Positions 48,497-62,506 of a stretch of 64,000 nucleotides of DNA are shown here, in pieces. Position 1 is the stretch's first letter, and every line of letters begins with the position of its first letter. Where the stretch lies: positions 806,001-870,000 of the forward strand of contig JACZZP010000018.1 of the NCBI GenBank assembly GCA_015183035.1, written 5' to 3'. A model generated the notes under the pieces. It was not told the DNA's origin. It was given only the letters and a program-made list of their open reading frames with translations, and did not search any database. The translations under genes were made by a program, and so were the position numbers. Source of the DNA: Meloidogyne chitwoodi. Lineage: Eukaryota; Nematoda; Chromadorea; Rhabditida; Meloidogynidae.

Positions 48497-49047
48497 TTTC
48501 TTTTATTTTTTAATAAAAATTAATATTATAGAATGTTCTGTTTTCTTTTAAAAAATTATATAAAAATAAAATGTGCAAAAATGAAGACAATTTTAATTAA
48601 ATAAATACATATATTTATATAAAATAAAATTTGATAAAAATATTTACTCTTTGGCTCTTCTTTATTTAATTATTAAGATAAGAATTGCTAAATTACTTTA
48701 CTCTTTTAAATATTTAAATGATGTAAATATTTATCAGAAAAATTTATGGGTATTTGACTGGAGGTACGACAATTGTACAGAGGACAATTGTACAGTGAAG
48801 GTGGTAAGGGGTTTGATGGTTTGATTTTTCATTGAAGATTGTATTCTTATCTAAATATGTCAAGGAGTAGGTCATCTTTTTGAGAGATGTTCTTTTTTTT
48901 TTATTTCGAGACATCTTTTAAAATATTGAAAATTAAATTAGAGAGAATAGATATTAGGTTATTAACAAATTAAACTAAATGAAATCCAATTAATATTGAA
49001 AATAAATTTATTCAACAATTTTAGAAACGATATAAATTTCTAATTTA
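48497..49047. other. Intergenic region with a 15-bp tandem repeat
   Basis: GACAATTGTACAG occurs at 48768-48780 and again at 48783-48795, and the ACAATTGT core is palindromic. It lies upstream of the dipeptidase gene and downstream of nucleostemin. Nothing else is recognised. Confidence 0.5.
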
Positions 49048-51372
49048 TCATGAAAGTTCCATTCCTGTAAAAAGTTTGTCTGCCAAATTCTCAGTCTTTT
49101 TCGCTAAAAAGTTTAAATATAAATAAATATATCAAAACATTAAAAAAATACCCATTTTTCTTTGCTGCTTTTTTCTTTTCTTTATCGCTTTCTTAATTAC
49201 AAGACCAACTTGGGCATTTCCATCGGTATTTTTTAAAGTTTCAGAAGAAATAAATGGACCATTCTCTTCACAAATTTTATTGTTTTTATTTTGATCATCA
49301 ACTTCCATTCCGGCATCTCCAACTTCATTTTCAACAATTTCTTCTATATTACCACCAGAAATTGGAATAGAGGCATTATAAGTAGATTGAGAGACCATTC
49401 TCTGTTCTGGTAGAGCTAAAATAAGCAATTAATTTGATTTTTGTTTATCAAACTCACAGTCTACAAGAATTTGTATATTCTCATCTAAATTGTCTAAATC
49501 AAATTCTTTATTAAATTCAGCGACCAATTCAGGCTGAAATTCTGAAAAAATTTGCTGTTCTGGAGGTTCTGTGAAATAACGCAACTTCCCACTATTCCAG
49601 TCATTTAAAACCTAAAAATTTTATTTCAGAACAAAAAATTTTTTTTCATTTATTTAATTTTAGATTCACAAAAAAATCATAAATTTAAATATACATACCT
49701 GCTTTGCTGCTGCATTCAAGTCTGGCCTTCCACCTTTCTTCATACGTCCGGAACGGCGTGCAATTAAAGCAAGAAAACTGTCACAATCATCAAATTCAGG
49801 AATGTTATAGTGAAGAATTAACTGATTTTAATAGCAAATAATTTTTTTAAAAGAAAAGTTTACCATTTTAACAGAACAACGACGGAGCACTGCCTTAACT
49901 GGTGTGCAAGGATCAGAAAGTGTCTCGACTCTGACTGCATTTCGAAGCGCCAATTCAGCTAAATCAAAGTTACAACCATCCTTATTAGACTCTAACACAA
50001 CGCCAGGCGAATCAATTAACCGAATGTGTTTATCCAACTGAATTTCTTGCATTTGTCTAATGAAAGAAAAATTATAAATTCAATTAAAAATCAAAAACCT
50101 TGTCAATCCTGGCGTTGCACCTGTCTGGCATGAACGTTTTCTTTTGAGACTGTTAATTACACTACTTTTGCCTACATTTGGAAATCCTTAATACATAAAT
50201 AAACTTTAGTTAAAATTAAAATTTAAAAAAAAAACCAATCATTCCAACACGAATAGAAGTTTTTATATCCTTGACACGACAGTAATTAGATAAAAGTTTC
50301 ATAACCAAGTCTGCGCCAACACATTTTGAGGAATTAGACGATGACATCAAATTAGAATGCAGAAAACGTCCCTAATTTTAATTAAAAAAATTTAAATATT
50401 TAAAAAACCAATTTTTGATTTTGTTCTTGCACAGATGCCTTGAAAGCAATTGTAGGAAGCTGGTTACGAAAGTATAAGAGCCATTTCTTTACGTTCTCTT
50501 TTGGTACCAAATCAATTTTGTTTAATAACAAAACTAGGCGTTTGCCTCGTTCAATGACAAGTTTTTCAATTTTAGGACTGCGACTTCCAATAGGATCTCG
50601 AGCATCGAGAACCTGAAAATTTTCCAAAATATATTTTTACAGAATATTACTATTCCATTTTCTGATTATTAAATGTATTATCTTTAAAATTAATACTTAA
50701 AATTAAAAAACCTCAATAAGGATATCCGAATTCTCAATGGTCTTTCGTACCTCAGAGGCATAGGTCTTTACAGATTTTCCATCATTTTCTACAACTTCAG
50801 GCAGAGACTCGACCAAATATTGATCTTGTTCAGATTCAAAGAGAACCTTTGAAAGAGAAAAAACATTTAAAATATAGGTTAGAAATTAGCTAATGTAAGT
50901 AGATTGAAAAATTATTAAAGAAAACTAACGTCGTCATTTTCAGCTTTCTTTACAAAATCTATCAAAGATTTCTTCACATTATTACTCACTTGTTTCCCAC
51001 TTTTTTTTAATTTAAGAGATGCTTTAACTTGAAGTTTCTTTTCACGTGTCTCATCCTTAACTTGTTCCCTTCTAGTCTCGGCTTCTTTTAATAAATCCTC
51101 TTTAAAAGGACATTTATTAGGTACCGAAATTGGCTTTTCACCTTTCCTTCCTTTCTTTCTTCCAGAAGCTGAATGAAAAAATAATACTAAATTATAAATA
51201 AAAGCAAACCTTTGTCTAACTTTTTTATTTTCTTTGAATGTTCACGGACTTTACGTTGAATTTTGTATTTCTTTTTGCATGCCAAACGCCTGCTTGGTTT
51301 TTCTGAATAATTTATAAGTTAAATTAAGTTTAACGTAGTGAATATAAACATACTCAAACAATATTTAGCCAT
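49048..51372 (-). CDS. nst-1: Nucleostemin / GNL3 nucleolar GTPase
   Basis: This circularly permuted GTPase acts in large-subunit ribosome biogenesis and growth control in the nucleolus. The basic N-terminus [18 protein letters not shown] is the nucleolar targeting domain. The coiled coil with [15 protein letters not shown] repeats follows. G motifs run in the permuted order: [25 protein letters not shown] (G4), FKASVQEQ (G5), [16 protein letters not shown] (G1), [13 protein letters not shown] (G2) and LIDSPGVV (G3). The C-terminal region has [25 protein letters not shown], then an acidic stretch and a basic tail. The start at 51372 encodes MAKYCL before the basic domain. The gene diverges from rpt-3 with about 345 bp between start codons. 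Confidence 0.92.
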
Positions 51373-51717
51373 TTATCACAGAAATAACCTAAATTTAATT
51401 TTAATTAAAACATAACAACTTAAAAGTCAAATTTAATAATTAAAAAATGCTTCTCGTTTTTAGCATTTTATTGACCATTTTATAACTTTTCTCCTTGCTG
51501 GCTTTTTTTATTTTCTTTTATGTAGTCAAGCTCGAGACACGCCCGACTAGGCGCCGGTTTTAACTTTACCTTTTTGACATTTGGCATTTTATATTTATTT
51601 TAAATTTTTACGAAATATCTAAATGATGACTGAACTATTTTTAATAAAATTTAATTTGTTTTTTTAACAATTTTATTTCGTTCTTTATTTTTAGATAAAG
51701 TATTTAAGAAAATTAAA
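51373..51717. promoter_or_regulatory. Divergent promoter region, nst-1 / rpt-3
   Basis: The 345 bp between the two start codons must hold both 5' ends. It contains a GAGACACGCCCGACTAGGCG stretch near 51534 that echoes GACACGCCTGGGTAGGCGC near 36578. ATTTTTAG at about 51690 could be a trans-splice acceptor for rpt-3. No motif is certain. Confidence 0.4.
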
Positions 51718-53292
<1,575 letters not shown>

Positions 53293-53454
53293 TTAAAATG
53301 TTTTTTTCTTGAGGAGAGGTTATTTTTTAATAATAAAATGTCAATTTTTATGATAATAAATTTGTAAAAAAATGTAGAATTTTTCTTTAATGGATATTTA
53401 TATATTTTAAGTTTATATTTATATTATTGTTTTATTTTAATTAAATTTAAAAAA

Positions 53455-54564
53455 ATGAAATATGCACAATTAATTATTGGCCCTGCAGGAAGTGGAAAGG
53501 TTTAAGAAAAAATTAATTTTTTAAATAAAAATAATATAGTCGACATATTGTGCAACAATTCAAGATCATTGCAAAACAATAGGAAGGAATGTTTTTGTTG
53601 TTAATCTTGACCCTGCTGCGGAAACTTTTGCTTATGATTGTGCTGTTGGTTTGTTATTTAATTAAATTTTTGTAATTTGTAAATCGTTTGTGGTCCGGTG
53701 GTAGGCCTTTGGATTTTTCTTTAAGATGGTTGTGGGTTCGAATCCCATAGTTGAAAATTATTTTTAATTGGCCTGGGAAAGGAAGTACATAAAAGTTTGT
53801 TTTTTTAATTTTCAAAGATATTCGAGAATTAATAAGTGTTGAAGATGTATTAGATGATAAAGAAATCAAAATGGGTCCAAATGGTGCATTAATATTTTGC
53901 ATGGAATATTTAGTAAAAAATTTGGAATGGTTAAAAGAACAATTACAAGAAGGAGAAGATGATTATTTTCTTTTTGATTGTCCAGGCCAAATAGAATTAT
54001 ATAGCCATTTACCTATAATGCAACAAATTATAACAACTTTACAAGAATGGGAATTTTGTGTTTGTAGTATTTTTATTTTAAATTCAAATTTTTGTTTGGA
54101 TTCAAATAAATTTATTTCTGCAAGTTTTACAGCACTTTCAACAATTGTGTCACTTACAGCACCTTCTATTAATGTTTTAAGTAAAGTTGATTTATTAAAT
54201 AAAGAAGAAAAAATTTTTATAAGAGATTTTCTTAATGGGGAATTAACAGATATTTTTGAAGAAGAGGTTTATTTTTAATTTTAAAAATTTTTAAATATTT
54301 TTATTTTAAGCAAGAAAAAAATGAATGGACAAAAAAATACAAAAACTTAACAGACGCATTAATGATTGTTTTAAATGATTATAATCTTGTTAAATTTTTA
54401 CCTTTGGATATTAGTGATGAAGATTCAATTCAAGGTTTTTAATTTATTTATTTTTAATAATTTTTTATTTTAAAGAACTTTTATCAGTAATTGATGTAAC
54501 AATTCAATATGGTGAAGATTCAGATGTTAAAGACAGATTTCCACAATTTCCATTGGATGAATAA
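53455..54564 (+). CDS. GPN3: GPN-loop GTPase 3
   Basis: GPN3 works with GPN1 in assembly and nuclear import of RNA polymerase II. The start [19 protein letters not shown] gives the Walker A at the N-terminus, split by a 35-bp intron. VVNLDPAAE, then the signature [31 protein letters not shown], and VLSKVDLL (G4) follow. [15 protein letters not shown] and FPQFPLDE close the protein. All family motifs are present and intact. The segment [18 protein letters not shown] matches the usual FLVDSQF-type block. The gene starts 162 bp after rpt-3 on the same strand. An intron (about 53651-53818) carries a tRNA-like relic. Confidence 0.92.
53684..53757 (+). pseudogene. tRNA-like sequence in a GPN3 intron
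   Basis: Box A (TGGTCCGGTGG) and box B (GGTTCGAATCC) are both close to consensus, and the T arm has a full five-pair stem (GTGGG, CCCAT). The anticodon stem is weak and the acceptor does not close. It lies in sense orientation within the intron. Confidence 0.45.
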
Positions 54565-55162
54565 TTTTTTGTTTAATTTTATTTTTTTGATTAAATTAAA
54601 TTTTCTTTAATGAACGTGTTCGTTTACTGAAGACAGATCCTTTATAATTTAACTAGACAAAAAATAGAGGTGTTAAACACACAGGACACGCTCACGAGAG
54701 ATATATTTAACTGATTTTTTATTTGTGTTCGTCTAGTTCGTCTGGTGTGCACCAAAGTTATTTTACAACGCGTAAAACGCCAAAAAAGTCAATTAGCGAA
54801 AGAAGACCTGCTGTGCACCAAACAAAAATCTCCATTCTTTTGCTAGTTTTTTGAACTTTTTCTCTGCACTTTTACACCCAATACTCTATCATTTTCTTCT
54901 TCTCTTATTTTTTTCATTTTGAAAAATAGTCAAAAGACCAAAAGGATGGAATGGTCAGGCATAAAAACGAAGCGTAATTTTAGAGTATAATGCTTTGTTT
55001 ATTTATCAATATAATTCCTTTTTCTTAAATCTAAACTGTTTTTTAAATTCTAAACAATTGTAAATGAAAGGTTTTCATCAAGACCTCAAAAAATCAAATT
55101 CGAAATAAGCAGAATATAAAAGATTATTATTTATTTTTTAATTTTCAAAACATTTAAATAAT
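54565..55162. other. Convergent intergenic region with short repeats
   Basis: It separates GPN3 (+) from the orphan secreted gene (-). TGTGCACCAAA occurs near 54746 and again near 54812. GTGTTAAACACAC near 54671 is palindromic. No ORF or RNA is supported. Confidence 0.4.
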
Positions 55163-56722
55163 TTAATATGATCTTAAATTAGTTAAATATGTTCTTTGTT
55201 CATGTAAAATTCGATTTCCTAGCCAACAAGAATTAAATATACATTTTCTACATTGAAAAACATCAAATTTTTCAGTAGTAGATTTTCTCTCAATTTGCAT
55301 TACCAAACGGTCAAAACATCTTTTATCTTTTACAGTAACAGATCCAGCAATATTTTGACCTGCATGTAGTCCAAAATGACTTTAAATATAAGTAATTTTT
55401 AAAATTATATTTAAATTAATTAATAATATTTACCCAACACAACTTCTCTCAGGTATTTGTGTGTAAAAATCCCAATATCCAAGTCCAACCGCTCTTCTCC
55501 TTTTTTTTAATTAAAAAAAAAATAAATTAATATTTTACCTATAAAGATTAAACCAAGCATGATCTTGTCTTATTGAAAGCTATAAAAATTATTTAAATTT
55601 ATTTTTCTATTTTTTTTTAATTTTACTGTTCCAATCCTGTACCAACCTCTATAAAAATAAATAAAAAAATTAATAAATAATTTTAATTTTTAACCTTGGC
55701 AATTTTGTATCAATTCCATTTTCTTCTTTAAATATTGGAGTAGGAATGTGTGTTTCACATGTTACAGAACTAATTAATAATTAATTAATTTAATAAAAAT
55801 ATAATTAAATTACCCGCAAGTTATTTCATTTGTTTCTCTTTAAAAAATAAAAAATTAATTTAATTAATTTAAAATTTAGAATCTGGTGAAGTATAGGTGG
55901 TTTTTTTTGTAGCGGTTCAATTTACACAAGTGAGGTGTCATTCGAAAGAGCTCGGCGAGCTGAGTCGAACTAGCCCTGAACGAAGTCGAACCAACTACTC
56001 TGAGCCGAGATACAGACCCCCGAAAATCGAAAAACCATAGGGGGGAGTAAGCTCAGTTTTGGGGTGGAAAAGTCGAATATGAGTATGATAGCTCATTCGA
56101 TAGGTCTCTTTGAGACCTATCGAATGAGACCAAAATTGTCGAGATTGAACGATTTTGAACAAAGTTATGAAAGATCGAAGTTTGCTGGAAACACGCCAAA
56201 CTTGAACCTACAGAGTGTTTTATCACTTCTTCGTGTGAGAGCCCATCCCTGGTTGGCTTTTTGGTACATGCGTTATTCTACGGCGCAAATTACAACAAAA
56301 TAATTCAGTGAAAATAATTTAGTAGCAGCCGCGGTAATCACTAATAAGAGCTTACTCCCCCCTATGGTTTTTCAATTTTCGGGGGTCTGTATCTCGGCTC
56401 AGAGTAGTTGGTTCGACTTCGTTCAGGGCTAGTTCGACTCAGCTCGCCGAGCTCTTTCGAATAACACCTCACTTGTGTAAATTGAACCGCTACAAAAAAA
56501 CCACCTATACTTCACCAGATCCAAAATTTATATATTTTTTAACACAAAAATTGTCTTTTTCATATTAAATAATTAATTAAAAATTAAATTACCTATAATA
56601 TGTACAATAAACATTTCTAAAAATTAAATTATTAATTTAAATAAATAAATAAATAAACTTAACTCAGCTATAACAATTAAATTAAAACTTTTTAAAATTA
56701 AAATAATTCCGATTAAAATCAT
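55163..56722 (-). CDS. Orphan secreted Cys-containing protein
   Basis: The N-terminus MILIGIILILKSFNLIVIAE is a good signal peptide (an in-frame ATG at 56869 would add 49 residues). Short exons follow: NVYCTYYR, RETNEITCG, SSVTCETHIPTPIF with NGIDTKLPRRGWYRIGT, then LSIRQDHAWFNLYR. Next are RRRAVGLGYWDFYTQIPE, then SHFGLHAGQNIAGSVTVKD and FDVFQCRKCIFNSCWLGNR. The protein ends NLRSY with TAA at 55163. Six to eight cysteines suggest disulphides outside the cell. No domain is recognised. A hAT-type MITE is inserted in the intron between the NVYCTYYR and RETNEITCG exons. Confidence 0.6.
55871..56530. mobile_element. hAT-type MITE with 8-bp target duplication (copy 2)
   Basis: The element is 55879-56522 (644 bp). 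Terminal inverted repeats are about 175 bp (55879-56054 and 56348-56522) with few mismatches. The 8-bp direct repeat AAAATTTA flanks it at 55871-55878 and 56523-56530. The centre holds a second palindrome (CTCATTCGATAGGTCTC and its mirror near 56090-56125). A 79-codon frame at 56064-56303 runs across it by chance. Its core shares GAAAGAGCTCGGCGAGCTGA and similar stretches with copy 1 at 4075-4463, but the outer 50 bp are different. Confidence 0.85.
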
Positions 56723-56946
56723 TAAAAGAGTAAAAAAAGGAAAGAATTGATTTAGAATAATAAAATAAATAATTTCTTCTTCTTCTTCTTCTACTCTTTT
56801 ACAAGCAAAAAAGAAAGGGAAGGGAAGGGGATATTCTCTCCAATAAAATAATATAAATATGTCCTTCATTTATTTTCTTATTTTTAAATTAATTTAAAGA
56901 AAAAATAAAAATAAGTTTTATTTTTAACAAAAAAATCAAAAATTAA

Positions 56947-59900
56947 TTAATTAATTAAATTTTTAATATTTTTAATTAATTGTTTAAATTCTTCATCTTC
57001 AGATCGTTTACAATTTTCATCAAATTCTTTTTCAAAAAATTTAATAATTGGATTTATTCTTAATTTAAGTTGAGAATTTATCTTTTTTTTTAAAGAAAAT
57101 AAAAATTAAAAAAAATTATTTTAAAAAAAAACCTCTATTTTTTGTAAATTTTGTATTTTCCAAAGAATTTTAAATTCAGCAATTAATTCCAAAAATTGAT
57201 TTAATAAATCTTTATAATTTTTATTTAACTAAAAATTAAATTAAATAAATATATTTATTAAATTAAAAAAAAACCTTTTCTAAAGTAATTCTGTCAAATT
57301 CTTTTTTAAATGATTTTTCTAATAAAAAAATAAAATTTAAATATTGAGTACAATTATCTTCATTTTCTGGTTTTTTTAAAAGTGCATAAAAACGTTGTAA
57401 CTTAAAATAAAAATTAAAATAATTTATTAATTAAATAAAAAAACCTTTCCATTTAATGATTGTCTTGTACTTACTCTTCCCAAAACTTTTATAATTAAAT
57501 TTTTTAATTCTAAAATAATATTTTCTTCAGAATTATTTAAAATTTCAAAACAAATAATTTCTAAAGGTAATTCATCTATTTTTAAATTTTTATCTAAATC
57601 CATTAATTTATCAAAAGAAGAAATTGCATTTTTAAAATCTCCAATATCAACACAAATTAAAAGATAATTTGTCCAAAGAAAAGTATTTTCCCAACTTAAT
57701 TTTAAGGCTTCCTTTTTTTATAAAAATTAAATTAAAATAAATAAATTAAATAAAAAAACTTGTAAAATTTTATGAGCTCTGTGTTTTTGATTTAATTGAA
57801 TATAACAAGCAGCTGAAAAATTAATTTTAATTAAATTTTAAAAAATAAATAAAGTCTAATAAATGTACAACATTTACGTTAAAAACATTCTCTAATAATT
57901 AAGTAAATATATTGAAATGTTAAAAAGAATATTATTATTAAATTATTTTAATAAATAAATACTTCGGTGAAATACTTATAAATATTAGAGAATTTAAGCT
58001 ATTTATTTAATTATTAATTTTAAATTTATTTTTAACAAAACATTTTGTTATAAATGTTAAAGTATTTCTTCAATTGTTAATTTATTTTTAAAAATAACCT
58101 AAATTATTCCAAGCCTCAAAATGTTCAGGTTCAATACTTACACAACGATGAAAAGCTTTTACTGAAGTCTTTAAATTTAATAAAATTTAAAGAATAATTA
58201 ATTTAAAAATAACCTCAAAATCTCCAATTTTCATTGCAGAATAACCATAATTAAAATAAACTCCAGACTAAAATAATTAAAAATTAATTAAAAAAAAGAA
58301 AAACCTGTAATGGCTGAATATCCAAAGATCTTTTAAAATGTTTAATCGCTTCAGAAAAATTTTTTCTTTTTAAAAATAAATTTCCTAGTGAAGTTCTGGC
58401 AAGTGAATTTTCATCATTTGATACCTTTTTTAAAAATAAATATTTAAAAAAATAAATTAAAAAAACTTCAATAGCTTTAAAATAATAAAATTCTTTATTT
58501 GTAATATTTCCTAAAAGACAATAATAAAAAGAATCTTCTTTTTCTTTTAAAAGTCTTTTTATAATAAATTCAGCTTTTTCAGTTTGTCCACAATTTAAAT
58601 AACAATTTACAACATTTTCCCATAAATTTAATTTTTCAAATATTTTTATAGCATTCGAAAAACATCCAAGAGAAAATAATATTTCTGCATGTAATTTATT
58701 TATTTTCCAAAAAGGAAGAGGAGAAGAAGTAAAAATTAAATTTAAACGTTCTTTTTTAATTGACTAAAAATTTAATTTAAATTTTTATTTATTTTTTCTT
58801 ATAAAAATAAAATAAAAAAACCTCATTTTTTACAACAGTTTCATTCACTATTTTAGCCAATATTTCCATTTGTGAACAAGCTCTTTCAATTTTTCTAGAA
58901 TTATTTATTTCTAATTTTGATCGTTCAATAAGTGCTCTCATTTGAAGTGACCAACAAGGACTTTGATTTATTACCTTTTTATTTTAATTAATTTAAATTT
59001 AAATTTAAAAAAGAAAAGAAAACTTCTTCTAAAAAAATCATTGTTTTTTCATTTCCTTGTTGTTCAAATTTATTTTCATTTATTTCCAAAAGTGCACTAA
59101 TTAAAATACAAGCTGTTTGGTGTGAATTAAGTCTTTCATTTTCTACAATTTTTTCATCAAAAATAATTTTATCTAATAAAGTATCATCTTCATTTTTTTT
59201 ATTTTGAATAATTTCTGTTGGTAATTCTTCAAAAGAATTATTATTAGAATTTATTTCAAACTATTTAAAAAAAATAATTAAAATATTAAAAATAAAATAA
59301 AAACCTCTACAAAAAGTTGAGGAAGACTTTTTACTTGAAATTGAGTTCTTTTTCCTTAAATTTATTTAAAAATATATTTTATTTTTAATTTTAACCTAAT
59401 GCTCCATTTAATTTTAATTTTTTAAATCCAGCCATTTTACTAGCTTTTTCTAAACATTTTTTAGAAGAAGAAAATTCAAAAGAATTTAAAAGTGAAATTG
59501 ATCTTTCCAAAAGAAATTCAATAAAATAAATATTATTATTTTGATTAATTGAAGAAGAAGAATAAATAATATTTAATAAAATATTTGACTAAAAAATTAA
59601 ATTAAATAATTAAAAAAATTAACCAATTCATCAATTTGTTTAATTAATTCTTCAATTTGTTTATTATCATTTAATATATTTAACCAAATATTTAAAAATC
59701 TATATTTCCAAAAAATATTAATAAATTGTTCATCTGAAGAAGAAAAAGATATTTGATAAAAAGCTTCTTTTGCTGCCCATAAATGTTCAATTAAACTAAA
59801 AAATAAAATAAAACAAAATTATCTATTAGAATTGAAGTCAGAAATCTAAGTTTTTCCGGTCTGTTAATCATTAAAAATTTTATTTATTTAATGAAAGGAA

Positions 59901-60277
59901 ATAAAACTAAAAATTCCTTTTATTATTTTTCTCTCAAGTACTTAATATTTAAAAATTAAAAAAAAACAAACCGAGTATCATAAAAAGGTTTATTTAATCC
60001 AAAAGATAATTCATTAAATGAAATCTCTCTTAAATGTTCATCATTTAATTCAAAATCTTCAATTAAATTTTGAGAAGTAAATAATGATTGTTGTTGATCT
60101 TTTTAATTAATTTTAAATAAATTTAAATTAAATAAAAAAAATACTTTCAAAACCAGCAAAATTAGCTCCAACAAAAGTTAATAAATGAGAAACAGCAGAA
60201 TCAAATAATTCATTTTCCTTTAAATTTTTAATTCTTTTTTGTAAAATTGATTTAAAATCGTTGTTGACAGTTTCCAT
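56947..60277 (-). CDS. TTC27: TTC27, tetratricopeptide repeat protein
   Basis: The protein starts METVNNDFKSILQKRIKN at 60277. The TPR block near 58500-57750 gives the family pattern: LARTSLGNLFLKRKNFSEAI, HFKRSLDIQPLQSGVYFNYG, VKAFHRCVSIEPEHFEAWNN, and LNQKHRAHKILQEALKL. Human TTC27 shows the same sequence order ([20 protein letters not shown]). A C-terminal helical domain ends IKNIKNLIN. TTC27 is linked with TTT-type chaperoning and U5 snRNP assembly in other animals; its exact role here is inferred from orthology. About 20 short exons. Asn/Lys/Ile-rich stretches reflect local AT bias and lower confidence in some exon borders. Confidence 0.85.
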
Positions 60278-60728
60278 TTATTCTTTTTTTAAATATTAAA
60301 ATAAAAATTTTATGTACTTAAAATATAAATATTATTTAAAAAGTTTACAATTTATTTAATAAAATCATATAAAAAAAAGAAAATATTTATATTGGGTATA
60401 CTTTTTTATTTGATTGAGAATAGAGAAAATAGATTTGTGTTTTTTATTAATAAATAAAAAATTAATTTATTAATTTTCCTTTAAAAAAACTAAAATTTCT
60501 AGCTAATAATAAATCTATTAGTTTAAATAGATAAATAAAGTATAGACTATTAAATTTAATTAAAAATATTTTTAATTAATATGCTGCCCTTTTTCCAAAA
60601 TAAATTTCTTATCTACGCCTATAAGTATTTTAAAAATTAATAAAATATATGTAAAAATAAATTTGATAGAATTACAATTTTTTAATTAAAATGTATACTA
60701 AATTGACACAAAAAATTTAAAAATATTT
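60278..60728. other. AT-rich intergenic region
   Basis: Lies upstream of TTC27 and downstream of tbp-1, both on the minus strand. I see no ORF, RNA or repeat. Confidence 0.45.
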
Positions 60729-62232
60729 TTATTTCTTGAATCCTTTCAAAATTGGATAAATCTTTAAAAAAAATTAAATTAAAAAAAAAATAATAAACCT
60801 GATTAAAAGCTTCGTCAATATCACTTTTATATTTTGCTCCAGTTATAACAACTTTACCACTAACAAAAATAAGTAAAACAACACGGGGCTTTAAAAAAAA
60901 AGAAAATAATTATAAAAAAAAAAAAATAAATTTAAAATAAAAGAATATACCTTAACCATTCGATAAATCAAACCAGGGAAAAGCTCTGGTTCATAAGTAC
61001 TGAATTGAGCGTGAGTTATACAAAGACCTAAAAAACAAATAAAACAATAATATAAAATAATGTTTTTAAAAAAACCTTCCAATTGAATTGGAAATTTAAC
61101 ATCACAAGATCCAACCATATTTTGAACTTTAAATTCTGTAAATTTTGCATTAAATCCCAATTTTTGTACAATTCTAGCATATTTTCTAGCTGCTAAACGA
61201 CTCATTTCTTCTGATCTAATTTTTAAAATAATAATTAAAAATATAATTAATAAATAACTTTGCTCCAGTGCAAACCATTTTTCCGGAAGAGAAAATTAAT
61301 GCCGTTGTTCTTGGATCACGAATACGCATTATAACGGCAGCAAAACGTCTAAAAATTATTTAAAAAATCTTTAAATATATATTTTTTAATTAAATTTACT
61401 TTGGATTATATTCAGCATTACGAGCTCTTAAAGCAATTTGTTTAAGATCCAATTGGACACCTAAATATTTGTTAGTGTTAAAAAGCGAAAAATTAAATTA
61501 AAATTTTTAAGAGAAAAAATTATTCTTTTGATGTAATTTTATCAAAAATAATATTAAAATTGCTATAAATTTCAAAAAAAACCTAAATTAACAGTAGAAA
61601 CAATATTTTGAAGTGTAGGTGAGGGTACTTCTGCTGGTGTACTAAAAGGAGTAGCAGGAATAATTGTAGGAATATTTGAAGCTGGTAAATGAGAGCCAAT
61701 ATGTGAATCTCTAACAGAATATCCTCCTTGAAGTGGAGTCATTGGCACAGCCAAATTATTTACACTTTCAGGTCCATCTGTATAATTACTTGCAGATGCT
61801 GGAATTCCAGCTAAATTTACAACACTTGATGGCCCTTTATATTCATTTCCAGCATTTGAAGAAAAAGGATTGAGTACTGAACCGGGGCCTTGGCTGTTAA
61901 ATACAGACGCTGTTTTGAAAAATTAAGGTATTAATTAAAAAATAAAAATACACAAATTTTATATTTAACAATTGTTTTTCAAATAAAATATTTTATTAAA
62001 AAAAACCTGGTCCTCCAACAGAATGAATAGACTGAGCTCCAATATTTATTGTAGAACCAGGACCTCCTACACTTCCAAAAAGACTCTGATAATTAGATAG
62101 AGGCTGTTGAGTTACTGATCCAGGACCATTAGAACCATAATTCAAAACACTACTGTGCATAGGTAGTTGGCCACCACTTAAAAGATTTAATAAAGATTGA
62201 GGATTAGCAGGTGAAGTGCCAAATTGATCCAT
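60729..62232 (-). CDS. tbp-1: TATA-binding protein
   Basis: TBP nucleates TFIID, SL1 and TFIIIB on promoters. The N-terminal half is a Gly/Pro/Ser/Asn-rich tail with repeated GPGS units (start [18 protein letters not shown]). The saddle core is complete. Repeat 1 has [48 protein letters not shown] and [20 protein letters not shown]. Repeat 2 has [52 protein letters not shown] and [10 protein letters not shown]. The intercalating Phe residues are present in RFAAVIMR and [13 protein letters not shown] contexts. Six introns, with stop at 60729. Confidence 0.95.
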
Positions 62233-62506
62233 AATTGAGTAAAGTCAAAATAAATTTATTAAGTCCTTTAAATTAAAAAAAATATTAGATATAAATATAA
62301 TTCGATAAAAATTAAAGAATTGTATAGCTTACAGACAGTAGAGTCACTGATTATATTTTTATTCACATAATACACAATAAATAAAAGAAAAATACTCTAA
62401 AGAAGAATTAACAATTTTGGAGAATAAAACTAAAAGAATAAATTATGTAAAATTTTAAAAGTTTTTCTTAAATTAAATTATTAAAATTATTAAATTCTTA
62501 GAGGAT

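Noticed and set aside
56064..56303. 79-codon ORF inside the second MITE
   Set aside because: No similarity to a transposase; the same region in the relic and copy 1 is not open in this frame.
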